22,312 nt of DNA from a virus, in IMG/VR virus record IMGVR_UViG_3300015263_001697, positions 1 to 22,312 of that record; one strand, 5' to 3'. Shown piece after piece: positions 12,320 to 18,987 of the stretch (its first letter is position 1; each line of letters opens with the position of its first letter). A program made the translations under genes and the position numbers. Under the pieces are notes generated by a model. The model saw only the letters and a list, made by a program, of their open reading frames with translations, was not told the DNA's origin and did not search any database.

Positions 12320-13170
12320 TCAGAACGGGTGGCCTGACGAGTCTCGCGGCGGACGTGGAGACGGCGGTGCCACGGCGTCACCCGCCGGGTAAGTGCACGA
12401 TGTGTGGGTGCGACACGGGGCCTGGGGTGTGGTTGTGTGGGCCGTGCGCGGTGGAGGATGCGCGGCAGCTCCAGGCGCGGGCGGACGAGGCGTGGCTGCG
12501 GGAGTACCGGCAGAGCATCGAGCGGGCGCGGCAGAGCATCCCGGAGCGGTTTCGCGGGCTCACGCCGAGCAACCCGCGTGTGCATGCGCTGCCGGCGGGG
12601 TCGCTCGCGGCGGTTCAGCGGGCGGTTGCCTCCGGGGATGTGACCATCACGGGCGAGAGTGGGCGGGGCAAGACCACGGCGGCGGCGGCGATGCTGTGGG
12701 GGTTGTTCGAGGCGGGGCTCGCGGCGCCGCGCTCGGCGGTGGGGGCGCTGGCGCGTGGGGCCCGGCTCATCCACGCGCGCGATCTCGCCAAGTCGCGTGC
12801 GTTCGGCGACGGGGGGCGGGGTTATGGCGAGGAATCGGCGGAGATGCTCATGGCGCACCACGCGACGGTGTTGGTGCTCGACAACGTGGGCGGCGAGGGG
12901 AATCAGCCGGGGCGCGCGGACATGATCGCGGAGGTGCTCCACGACCGATACCAGCGCGCGGCTCGTACGGTGGTGACCACCACGTTGCCGCTTCGTGTGG
13001 CGGTGGATCGGTATGGGCCGGAGATCGGGCGGCGGCTGTTCGACACGGCGCAAGTCACGGTGGTGTCGCTCGACCCGGTGCGGGGGGACGCGGGCGGTGG
13101 TGGGAGTACGCCGGCGCCGAAACGTGGGCGGGCGGTGCTCATGGGCGGAGGTGGTTCGGGTGGCTGGTAA
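12316..13170 (+). CDS. DnaC/IstB-like AAA+ helicase loader with N-terminal zinc finger
   Basis: This ATPase would load the DnaB helicase at the origin. Residues 27-44 hold C-T-M-C-G-C and C-G-P-C, a four-cysteine finger. After a helical linker, Walker A is GESGRGKT (113-120), Walker B is VLVLDNVG (185-192) with Asn where DnaC usually has a second Asp, sensor I is VVTTTLP (219-225) and a likely arginine finger lies in GRRLFDTA (238-245). The family call follows from this order and from the position directly before dnaB. At 284 residues it is a little longer than DnaC (245) because of the finger. The GTG start overlaps the initiator stop by 4 bases, and its 3' end overlaps the helicase start by 11 bases. 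The C-terminus is Gly-rich. Confidence 0.85.
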   Translation: MIRTGGLTSLAADVETAVPRRHPPGKCTMCGCDTGPGVWLCGPCAVEDARQLQARADEAWLREYRQSIERARQSIPERFRGLTPSNPRVHALPAGSLAAVQRAVASGDVTITGESGRGKTTAAAAMLWGLFEAGLAAPRSAVGALARGARLIHARDLAKSRAFGDGGRGYGEESAEMLMAHHATVLVLDNVGGEGNQPGRADMIAEVLHDRYQRAARTVVTTTLPLRVAVDRYGPEIGRRLFDTAQVTVVSLDPVRGDAGGGGSTPAPKRGRAVLMGGGGSGGW

Positions 13171-14770
13171 GCACGGCAAGGGCTACTCCGATGCGTATCC
13201 GGCTCGGCTCGAGCCCCCGATGGTGGCGGGGCGCGTGCCCCCGCACGACCTCGAGGCGGAGGCGGCTTCGCTTAGCGCGGCGATGCTTGACCGTGGGGCC
13301 ATGGCCACTGTGCTGGCGCTGTTGAAGCCGGTGCATCCCTACAGCGAAGCGAATGGGCGGATTCTGGCCGCTATCACGGACCTCGCGTCCACGGGGATCC
13401 CGGTGGACATCGTGTCGGTGGCTTCGTGGCTTCGTGACCGGGGGTGGCTGACGAGCGTGGGGGGGCCTGGTTACCTCGCGCAGATCGCCGACGCGACCCC
13501 GGCGGTTCACCACGTACGCGACCATGCCCGGACGGTGGTGGAAAAGTGGCTTGTACGGCAGGTGATCGCGACGTGCCAGCGCATCGCGGCGGAGGGGTAC
13601 GGCGACGTTGGGCCGGCGCGTGATTTCGTGAACCGGGCGGCGGCGGCGCTCGCTGGACTGGCGCAGGACGGGTTCCGGGACGGGCGACCGATTGAGGTGG
13701 CCTCGGTGCTGAAGGCGGAAGTCGACCGATTGAGTCGGCAAGCCGACCACCCCGAGGAATTCGGGGGCATCGCGACGCGGTACGCGAAGCTCGATGCGAA
13801 GCTGTCGGGCTTGCACGGGGGGGAATTGCTCATCTTGGCGGCACGACCGGGTATGGGCAAGACCAGCCTGGCGCTGGGGATTGCCCTGAACGTGGCGGCG
13901 CCGGTGCGCGAGGAAGCGCCCCTGAGCGTGCCGCAGACGGGGGTTGTGTTCTTCTCGCACGAAATGCCGCGCGAACAGCTTCTAATGCGGTTGATTTGCT
14001 CGGAGGCGCGAGTAGAGCTTGGGCGCTACAGGCAGGCGGAGCGGCTCACCGGCGGCGATTGGGGGAGGATCTACCAGGCGGTGGACTTCCTTGTTGCTGC
14101 TGGGCGCAACCTGTGGATCGATGACACCCCGGCGCAGACGGTTGCGGCGATATCGGCCAAGGTGCGTGCGCTGCAGACGGAATACAACGTCGAGCCAAAA
14201 TGGCAAGCATGCCCCACGTGCGGTGGCGTCATCACGCAGGTCGAGATCGGCGTGCGGGCGTGGACGTGCCGGGCGTGCACGCCGGACGTGAGCGTCCCGG
14301 CGGCGGTGTGGTGGGACCAGCCCCCAGCGCAGTTGGTGCGCGAGCGCAAGGTGGGGCTGGTCGTGATCGATTATCTCCAGCTTATGAAGGGGCGCGAGGG
14401 GGTAGCGAGCCGCGAGCAAGAGATCGGGGAGATATCGAGGGGGTTGAAGCAAATGGCGAAGGAACTCGGCGTGCCGGTGCTCGCGCTCGCCCAACTCAGC
14501 CGCGCCGTCGAACGCCGACCCGACAAGCGCCCGCTGCTGTCCGACCTTCGAGAATCGGGGAGCCTCGAGCAAGACGCCGACACCGTGATTTTTATCTACG
14601 TCGACGAGTACTACAACCCCGACACGGGGGCGAAAGGGCTGGCCGAGTTGCTCGTCGGCAAGCAGCGAAACGGCTCGACGGGCAAGGTGGTGGTGCGGTT
14701 TGAACGGGCATGCACGCGCTTTGACAACCTGGCAGAGGGTGATTACCCTGAGTGGGCAACCGATGGGTGA
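13160..14770 (+). CDS. dnaB: Replicative DNA helicase, DnaB family, with zinc-ribbon insert
   Basis: This is the hexameric 5'-3' helicase of the replication fork. The N-terminal domain spans residues about 25-170 (VPPHDLEAEAASLSAAMLD; FVNRAAAALAGL). The RecA-like domain follows: LDAKLSGLHGGELLILAARPGMGKT with Walker A at 228-235, FFSHEMP (265-270), Walker B LVVIDYLQLM (400-409), ALAQLSRAVERRPDKRP (443-457), SDLRESGSLEQDAD (461-474) and the arginine-finger region KQRNG (501-505). Between the DTPAQTVAAISAKVRAL segment and Walker B there is an insert of about 50 residues with C351, C354, C370 and C373, a zinc ribbon absent from cellular DnaB. At 536 residues it exceeds the usual 450-470 largely because of it. 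I see no intein. The GTG start at 13160 has GGAGG 8 bases upstream and overlaps the loader gene. Confidence 0.95.
   Translation: MAGKHGKGYSDAYPARLEPPMVAGRVPPHDLEAEAASLSAAMLDRGAMATVLALLKPVHPYSEANGRILAAITDLASTGIPVDIVSVASWLRDRGWLTSVGGPGYLAQIADATPAVHHVRDHARTVVEKWLVRQVIATCQRIAAEGYGDVGPARDFVNRAAAALAGLAQDGFRDGRPIEVASVLKAEVDRLSRQADHPEEFGGIATRYAKLDAKLSGLHGGELLILAARPGMGKTSLALGIALNVAAPVREEAPLSVPQTGVVFFSHEMPREQLLMRLICSEARVELGRYRQAERLTGGDWGRIYQAVDFLVAAGRNLWIDDTPAQTVAAISAKVRALQTEYNVEPKWQACPTCGGVITQVEIGVRAWTCRACTPDVSVPAAVWWDQPPAQLVRERKVGLVVIDYLQLMKGREGVASREQEIGEISRGLKQMAKELGVPVLALAQLSRAVERRPDKRPLLSDLRESGSLEQDADTVIFIYVDEYYNPDTGAKGLAELLVGKQRNGSTGKVVVRFERACTRFDNLAEGDYPEWATDG
14721..14749 (+). promoter_or_regulatory. 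Possible promoter inside the 3' end of dnaB
   Basis: TTGACA (14721-14726), 17-base spacer, TACCCT (14744-14749). A start near 14756 would serve the small genes that follow. It lies in coding sequence and the -10 is poor, so it may be chance. Confidence 0.3.
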
Positions 14771-14849
14771 TCCGATACAAGCGCCCGTCCCGTCCCGGTG
14801 CGGGGACATGGTGAAGAGGTGTGCGGCCTGCCTGCGGATGAGGTGGTGA
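14763..14849 (+). CDS. Tiny 28-residue Cys-containing ORF
   Basis: The ATG overlaps the end of dnaB and the TGA overlaps the next ATG (TGATG), giving a gap-free bridge as at 5433-5501. The product MGDPIQAPVPSRCGDMVKRC...CLRMRW has a C-A-A-C pair and a further Cys, reminiscent of tiny phage zinc-knuckle proteins. It may be a real small protein or a translational relay. Confidence 0.45.
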   Translation: MGDPIQAPVPSRCGDMVKRCAACLRMRW

Positions 14850-15124
14850 TGACAAGGTTCCGGGCGTTGATCGCTGTCAGCATCGGCAACCGTGTGCTCG
14901 GCGTCGCGTGTTTTTGCGGTGCCGCATACCTGGCCATCCGGGAAGGCCAGGTATACAGGGCGCTCTTGGGGGTGTTTTTGGCAGGGCTTACGTGTGCCGT
15001 CGGTGTGTTTGATACGATTGGAATTTGGAGGTGCGCACGTGGAGTCCCAGGGCGCGCTCCGAGTCGTGCGGCGGTGGCTGGATGGACTACCCGTTCCCCC
15101 ACGGTGCGGTCACGCCGTGCATAG
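14849..15124 (+). CDS. Small membrane protein with two predicted transmembrane segments
   Basis: The ATG at 14849 begins MTRFRALIAVSIGNRVLG. Two hydrophobic stretches, about residues 14-30 (VLGVACFCGAAYLAI) and 37-58 (ALLGVFLAGLTCAVGVFDTIGI), are separated by a charged turn (REGQVYR), predicting a two-pass inner-membrane protein. The remaining tail is basic and overlaps the next gene by 86 bases, so a shorter form is possible. No family recognised; lysis or superinfection roles are common for such proteins but nothing here shows it. A 10-bp-arm hairpin lies over the turn codons. Start choice follows TGATG coupling with the preceding tiny ORF; an in-frame ATG at 14798 is less likely. Confidence 0.65.
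   Translation: MTRFRALIAVSIGNRVLGVACFCGAAYLAIREGQVYRALLGVFLAGLTCAVGVFDTIGIWRCARGVPGRAPSRAAVAGWTTRSPTVRSRRA
14926..14954. repeat. 10-bp inverted repeat within the small membrane protein gene
   Basis: ATACCTGGCC (14926-14935) and GGCCAGGTAT (14945-14954) flank a 9-base loop. The pairing is perfect. It lies wholly in coding sequence between the two membrane segments. Confidence 0.85.
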
Positions 15125-15260
15125 CGGCCGGGCGACCGTCATGCGCGGCTGGCCATGCATGAAATCGGCGACCCGGATCGTGGGAATGGACATCGGTCAC
15201 ATGGACGTGCTGTGCGACACGGCGCACCCCGAGATCGAACCGCGGGGCGAATGGATGTGA
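15039..15260 (+). CDS. Hypothetical protein, 73 residues
   Basis: Function not recognised. The start is a GTG at 15039 with GGAGG 7 bases upstream. The product (VESQGALRVVRRWLDGLPVP, then CMKSATRIVGMDIGHMDVLCD) contains three cysteines (residues about 23, 41 and 59) without a clear zinc pattern, several Met/His residues and a short acidic end. It overlaps the membrane protein's tail in another frame; the ribosome site and GC3 pattern favour this frame from 15039 on. Confidence 0.6.
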   Translation: MESQGALRVVRRWLDGLPVPPRCGHAVHSGRATVMRGWPCMKSATRIVGMDIGHMDVLCDTAHPEIEPRGEWM

Positions 15261-15314
15261 GTGGTGGCCGATCGTGATGGAGCCGTGGGACGGAGGCGAG
15301 GAGCAGAAAGACTA

Positions 15315-16145
15315 ATGAGACATGGCACATATGTGGGGATCAGCGGGTTTACGGCGGCGGCTGAGGCGCGGGCCGCGCTCGCGCACTTCCGTGGGGTCGG
15401 CCTGGCGGCAGCGGGGTGGTTGCTCGGCGTTGGGGTGCTGACGTCGACCAAGACGCTCCTCGGGCGGTCGAACAGGTGGCCCCTGCGCTACCCACGGTCA
15501 GTGTCGGACGTCGAAACGATATTTTTGGACGAGCCCGAAGTGCTTAACGTGGTGCACGTCTCCCACGACCCAACCCTCGGGGTGCCGGTCTTGGTCGACC
15601 TCCAACGGGGGCTCTCCGCCGGGGGGTCGCTGTGTCACGGGCTGCAAATCAACGGTCTCGCTCTTTGGGACGCACCAACACCGCGACAGCGGCTGGACGA
15701 GATGTGGGGCCTGGCCATGTTCCGCGAGCGGCACCCGGACATCCGTGTCGTCCTGCAGGTGCGGCCGGGCGAGACCGCGGCTCACGACGCGGGGGGGATC
15801 CGCATGGTAGCCGGCCTGGTGACGGACGTGCTGCTCGACCCGAGCGGGGGGCAAGGGCGTCAGAGTGCCTTTGACGGCGTCGGGTTGGCAGCGCGATGCG
15901 TCGAGATCCGTGAGGCTTGCCCGTCGGTGAGGGTCGGCGTCGCCGGCGGCTTGGACGCGGCACTGGTTGAGCAATATGAGCCGACGCCTCTCGGCTACCT
16001 GTGGCGCAACCGAGAGGCGAGTAGCGACGCCGAGGGTCGGTTGCGTGACGATGAGCCGGGTGGCGGACGCCTTGTCGCCGAGAATGTGCGAGCCTACCTG
16101 GAGGCGATGGCAAGATGTGGAGGGGCGGCCGGTGTGCCGGTGTGA
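15315..16145 (+). CDS. TrpF-like TIM-barrel protein of unknown function
   Basis: The sequence reads as a beta/alpha barrel: YVGISGFTAAAEARAAL, LGVGVLTSTKTLLG, NRWPLRYP, VLNVVHVSHDP, LCHGLQINGLALW, IRVVLQVRPGE, VTDVLLDPSGGQGRQSAFDG (resembling the phosphate-binding LLDxxxGGxG of phosphoribosylanthranilate isomerase) and VRVGVAGGLD. The C-terminus carries SDAEGRLRDDEPGG and a terminal helix, a signature I associate with a TrpF-like family found in phages and bacteria. No other tryptophan genes are present, so a biosynthetic role is unlikely; a base- or nucleotide-modifying role is conceivable but unsupported. The ATG at 15315 gives the barrel's natural first strand. A GAGGAG lies about 11 bases upstream; the open frame extends to a GTG at 15261, which I reject. 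Confidence 0.7.
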   Translation: MRHGTYVGISGFTAAAEARAALAHFRGVGLAAAGWLLGVGVLTSTKTLLGRSNRWPLRYPRSVSDVETIFLDEPEVLNVVHVSHDPTLGVPVLVDLQRGLSAGGSLCHGLQINGLALWDAPTPRQRLDEMWGLAMFRERHPDIRVVLQVRPGETAAHDAGGIRMVAGLVTDVLLDPSGGQGRQSAFDGVGLAARCVEIREACPSVRVGVAGGLDAALVEQYEPTPLGYLWRNREASSDAEGRLRDDEPGGGRLVAENVRAYLEAMARCGGAAGVPV

Positions 16146-16148
16146 GAG

Positions 16149-16580
16149 ATGACGCGCGATGATGTTCTCAGACCGGGGTGGTGGGGGCTCCCGGGCCCCG
16201 ACGGTAACCAGTTGGTGCGGCTTTCTGCTCAGGAAATTGCGGTTAAGTCGGATGAGCCGGGGTGCGAGCAGGAGTCGTCGTGGCAGTTCGTGGTGGACCC
16301 CCAATTGCCATGGGAGTATCTGGGCGACGGCGACTACCCCGAACCGACCGAGTGGCTTTTGGGGATATGCACCGAAGTGGCGCTGATAATGGTGTATGGC
16401 CAACAGGCGGCGCGCGGCGAGATGGCCAGCTACGCGGCGGCAGGCTACATGCGCGCGACGCGAGCGCTGCTCATGGGGGAGCCGATCGGCGACGAGGAGC
16501 ACGCCGCGCTGGATGATCCCGCGGTCAAGGCGGTGATTCGGCTTTTTCGGGATCGGCTGCTCATGACCAGCACGTGGTGA
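16149..16580 (+). CDS. Hypothetical acidic protein, 143 residues
   Basis: Function not recognised. The start follows the previous stop after 3 bases and is probably coupled. The first half is Trp- and Pro-rich (LRPGWWGLPGPDGNQLVRLS; SWQFVVDPQLPWEYLGDGD). The second half is helical (EWLLGICTEVALIMVYGQQAARGEMASYAAAGYMRATRALLMG), moderately hydrophobic but broken by charged residues, so I do not call a membrane segment. There are two isolated cysteines. It ends the transcriptional block; a promoter follows in the next gap. Confidence 0.7.
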   Translation: MTRDDVLRPGWWGLPGPDGNQLVRLSAQEIAVKSDEPGCEQESSWQFVVDPQLPWEYLGDGDYPEPTEWLLGICTEVALIMVYGQQAARGEMASYAAAGYMRATRALLMGEPIGDEEHAALDDPAVKAVIRLFRDRLLMTSTW

Positions 16581-16717
16581 CGCCGATCGCGGCGATCAAA
16601 GAAATGTAGGTGTGGTGGGACGGCCCCGGCGCGCCCGGACGCCATGGGGGAAGGCGGGGCCCATGCCCCTTGACACACGCGCTGCGGATGGTTATGCCTC
16701 ATCGCAAGGAGCGAGTC
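16581..16717. other. Intergenic gap with promoter and weak hairpins
   Basis: The gap of 137 bases has no credible gene. The left part contains GC-rich inverted repeats, such as CGCCG/CGGCG near 16581 and GGGGC/GCCCC near 16656-16669. Neither is followed by a T run, so a terminator is not demonstrated. The right part is the promoter at 16670-16698 and its leader. Confidence 0.5.
16670..16698 (+). promoter_or_regulatory. Rightward promoter, perfect TTGACA -35, TGGT|TA class
   Basis: TTGACA (16670-16675), 17-base spacer ending GATGGT, TATGCC (16693-16698). The predicted start near 16705 is followed at once by AAGGAG (16706-16711) and the ATG at 16718. The block from ATGCCCC through TGGTTA matches the promoter at 1111-1139 at most positions, including GCGG before ATGGT. 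Confidence 0.68.
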
Positions 16718-16942
16718 ATGACGACCCATCGCAAACAGCGCATTGCGCCTCGCACGTGCCCTTTCATCGAGGGAGCCGACCAAGAGATCATGGACTTTAT
16801 GCCCGCCGGCTTTGGCGCCTTCATGGCGGCTCGCGGCGAAGATGAGCCGGGGGGGGTATCCGCTGCCGCTGAGCTGATGCTGGGATCGATGGCTGGGGAC
16901 GAGGACGAGGCGGACTCCGACGGTGGGGGAATTGCCCCGTGA
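16718..16942 (+). CDS. Hypothetical small acidic protein, 74 residues
   Basis: Function not recognised. AAGGAG sits 6 bases before the ATG, one of the clearest ribosome sites in the window, and together with the upstream promoter fixes the start. The N-terminus is basic (MTTHRKQRIAPRTCPF), the middle hydrophobic (FMPAGFGAFMAARG) and the C-terminus very acidic (GDEDEADSDGG). The stop overlaps the next GTG by 4 bases, so it probably leads expression of the DUF7666-like gene. Confidence 0.7.
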   Translation: MTTHRKQRIAPRTCPFIEGADQEIMDFMPAGFGAFMAARGEDEPGGVSAAAELMLGSMAGDEDEADSDGGGIAP

Positions 16943-18291
16943 CCGTGAAACTGTACAAACTCACCCGTGATGGGTGTAGCCCGCATACAGGTTACGAGTG
17001 GTCGCTTCCGACGCGCTCGGCGCCGGGTGGTTGGCACACGGTGGACGCGGGGCCACTCGTACCCCACAAAAACGCGTTCCACCTCACATCGAAGCCGAAG
17101 GCCCACTGGAGCGCCGGGCTCGAGGTGTGGGAGGTCGAGGCCGTGGGCACTAAGCGGCTCGTCAACTGCAGCGAGGCGGAGTACATCGCTCGCAAGGTGC
17201 GGTTCGTTCGGCGGCTGACGCCGCGTGAACTCGACGCTTTGGATGTTGGCGTTGAGCGAACATATCGAACATCGCATCGAGCCGGCGTTCGGCGCCGCGT
17301 TCCCAAGGGGATGAGCCCCGTGATGCAGGTGTTGACGGTGGTGCGTGATCACGCGCTCACGGCCGGTAACCGTCGGGGCGACAACATGTTTGCCTACGTG
17401 ATGCGTCGCCTGTTCGACGTGGTGGTCGAGGCGCGAATGGACTTCGCGCCGGCGGACTTCGCCGAGATCGCTAAGCTGGGGGGCTTGGGAGTCGGGAGCG
17501 AGGCGGTTTATGCGGCACTGGTGCAGAGCGGCAACGCGTCGGCGTTGAAAGCGTGGGAGGCGTGGCAGGGGCGCACGCCGTGGATGTGGCAGGGGCGGCG
17601 CCTCTACGTCGGCGCGCCGCTGAGATGGCGAGGCCGTGAGTGCAAGGTCACGGCCATTGACGACGCCACAGGCACAATCCGTGCCTGTGCCTACCACCAA
17701 CGCCAATACAACGATCGAGGATACCCGATAGACGACTTGCGGGTGTCCCAAAGGCACCGGATCACGAAGGCGGCGCTTGCGGACGCGGACAAGGCGCAAA
17801 AGTTGGCGGACGCGTGGCTTGAGAAGAGCGCTGCGCTCGCCAAGTTGATCTACGGGAAGCAAACGTCCCGTCCGCGCCGCCATCGCTCTGCCGCACACGC
17901 GGCGTTTTGGATGGGCGATCACGCCATCATGATCGCGATGTGGTCGGCGGAGGAGCGTGCGGAGGCCGAGGAGTGGGCGCGGCTTCGCGACGCCGACCGC
18001 GGGAAGACGCGCGTCAGGGTAGCCGCCCCCCCGGTGTGTGTGCTGGCCACGGCCGATGCCATAAAGCTCCACAAGGACGCTGAGACGGCGGCCTCTCGGG
18101 CGTTTGGAGACGCGTTGGCGGCCCGCGGAACGAGCGCGGCTTCTCCGGTGTATGAGCCTGTGACTGGGACGCCCGTGTGTGCGGCGAGCGAGGCGCTGGG
18201 GCGTTGGGCGGAGGCGGCATGCGCCGGCTTCCCGGCGCAACACCTTGCCCCATCGACGAAGGTGCCCGCTAGGAAGGCAAGGGCGGCGTGA
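16939..18291 (+). CDS. Large protein with DUF7666-like N-terminal domain, 450 residues
   Basis: Residues 1-75 (YKLTRDGCSPHTGYEW, GGWHTVDAGPLVPHKNAFHLTS, GLEVWEVEAVG) resemble a domain of unknown function (DUF7666-like, by memory) often found in phage and actinobacterial or myxobacterial proteins, with a possible sugar- or nucleotide-binding beta fold. No catalytic motif is evident. The central part (about 130-200) is helical. Around residues 215-260 a beta-rich stretch (RLYVGAPLRWRGRECKVTAIDD) resembles a small barrel. The C-terminal 170 residues are Ala/Arg-rich and helical (ADADKAQKLADAWLEKSAALAKL; MWSAEERAEAEEWARLRDADRGK). A 9-bp-arm hairpin lies over residues 243-250. The GTG start overlaps the previous stop by 4 bases. 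Its role is unknown. Confidence 0.7.
   Translation: MTVKLYKLTRDGCSPHTGYEWSLPTRSAPGGWHTVDAGPLVPHKNAFHLTSKPKAHWSAGLEVWEVEAVGTKRLVNCSEAEYIARKVRFVRRLTPRELDALDVGVERTYRTSHRAGVRRRVPKGMSPVMQVLTVVRDHALTAGNRRGDNMFAYVMRRLFDVVVEARMDFAPADFAEIAKLGGLGVGSEAVYAALVQSGNASALKAWEAWQGRTPWMWQGRRLYVGAPLRWRGRECKVTAIDDATGTIRACAYHQRQYNDRGYPIDDLRVSQRHRITKAALADADKAQKLADAWLEKSAALAKLIYGKQTSRPRRHRSAAHAAFWMGDHAIMIAMWSAEERAEAEEWARLRDADRGKTRVRVAAPPVCVLATADAIKLHKDAETAASRAFGDALAARGTSAASPVYEPVTGTPVCAASEALGRWAEAACAGFPAQHLAPSTKVPARKARAA
17667..17689. repeat. 9-bp inverted repeat inside the DUF7666-like gene
   Basis: CACAGGCAC (17667-17675) and GTGCCTGTG (17681-17689) flank a 5-base loop. Pairing is perfect and the feature lies wholly in coding sequence. 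Confidence 0.8.
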
Positions 18292-18404
18292 GCGGGGTCT
18301 GGCTTCTTGCGGTCACGGCTTGCACGGCCTACCAGCGGACGAGACCGACCACGGGGTGTGCGCGTGGCTGTGGACATCCGGCCATGACGTCGGCCGCGCG
18401 ATAG
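18288..18404 (+). CDS. Small ORF, probably frame-broken at a G run
   Basis: A GTG overlapping the previous stop starts VSGVWLLAVTACTAYQRTRP, which has a short hydrophobic N-terminus, and ends at a TAG after 38 residues. From the GGGG at 18353-18356 another frame reads GVCAWLWTSGHDVGRAIARRTC up to a TAA at 18419-18421 with better GC3 bias. One extra G in that run would join the two into a 44-residue protein ending over the next gene's start. Either a sequence error or a real lesion is possible. Confidence 0.4.
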   Translation: MSGVWLLAVTACTAYQRTRPTTGCARGCGHPAMTSAAR

Positions 18405-18414
18405 CGAGGCGGAC

Positions 18415-18603
18415 GTGCTAAGCCTTTCAACTCGCCTGCTCGTGGTCGGTGTGGTCTGGGGGTTGATGGTGGCATGGGGTTTTGTCGCTGGCGTCGTCGA
18501 CGGGTATAGAGGCGTAGTCGGTGACCTGAATCACCCGCTGGCCGTCGTTTGGATGCCTGGCAGGAAGGTCGGCGCGTGGTTGCGTCGGCACGGTCGGAGG
18601 TAA
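18415..18603 (+). CDS. Small single-pass membrane protein, 62 residues
   Basis: The GTG start at 18415 gives MLSLSTRLLVVGVVWGLM and a hydrophobic segment of about 22 residues (8-29), followed by a short linker and a basic C-terminus (GRKVGAWLRRHGRR). This predicts a one-pass inner-membrane protein with a positive tail. No family recognised. It overlaps the end of the possible extended form of the preceding ORF. Its last codons contain GGAGG, which doubles as the ribosome site of the next gene. Confidence 0.6.
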   Translation: MLSLSTRLLVVGVVWGLMVAWGFVAGVVDGYRGVVGDLNHPLAVVWMPGRKVGAWLRRHGRR

Positions 18604-18605
18604 GC

Positions 18606-18968
18606 ATGGGAACGTTTTACGGCTTGTTTACGCAGAGCGGTGAGGGGTGTGACTACACGATCGGCTGTGGTATGGTGTGGCGAAAGCTGAGGGCCACCAC
18701 GCCGGAGGAGGCAGTGACCGAGGCGATGGGTGCGTTCTCGCTCGAGGTGTCGGACGTCCACAACATCGAGGTCATTCGTGTCGTCGAGGTCGCGGCTGAG
18801 ATTGACCTGGCTGATGAGATAAAGGCGGCACGGCAGGTCATCAAAGAAGAGCGTGCCGCGTCGGCGCGGGCCGCGAAGCGTGCCCAGATCGAGCGACTGC
18901 AACGAGAGTTGGATGGCGTCGAGGGGGAGGCGGCGAGCATCGCACGGTGCGATCACCGCCACGGTTAG
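18606..18968 (+). CDS. Hypothetical protein with C-terminal coiled coil, 120 residues
   Basis: Function not recognised. GGAGG sits 5 bases before the ATG at 18606. The first 60 residues are mixed alpha/beta (MGTFYGLFTQSGEGCDYTIGCG; RATTPEEAVTEAMGAFSLEV; VHNIEVIRVVEVA), resembling small proteins that present a modified-residue or ligand-binding sheet. Residues 65-107 form a long charged helix (ADEIKAARQVIKEERAASARAAKRAQIERLQRELDGV), a probable coiled coil. Two nearby cysteines and a C-terminal C-D-H-R-H could bind metal weakly. Confidence 0.7.
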   Translation: MGTFYGLFTQSGEGCDYTIGCGMVWRKLRATTPEEAVTEAMGAFSLEVSDVHNIEVIRVVEVAAEIDLADEIKAARQVIKEERAASARAAKRAQIERLQRELDGVEGEAASIARCDHRHG

Positions 18969-18987
18969 TGGCCAAAGGAGGAGAACG

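Noticed and set aside
13160-14770. Intein in dnaB
   Set aside because: The insert is only about 50 residues with four Cys in a zinc-ribbon spacing and has no splicing motifs.
16581-16669. Intrinsic terminators in the gap before 16718
   Set aside because: The hairpins have stems of only about 5 bp with no T run, so termination cannot be claimed.
16699-18243. Minus-strand frame of 514 codons under the DUF7666-like gene
   Set aside because: It is a compositional artefact: it spans two plus-strand genes and a promoter, and its residues show no fold-like pattern.
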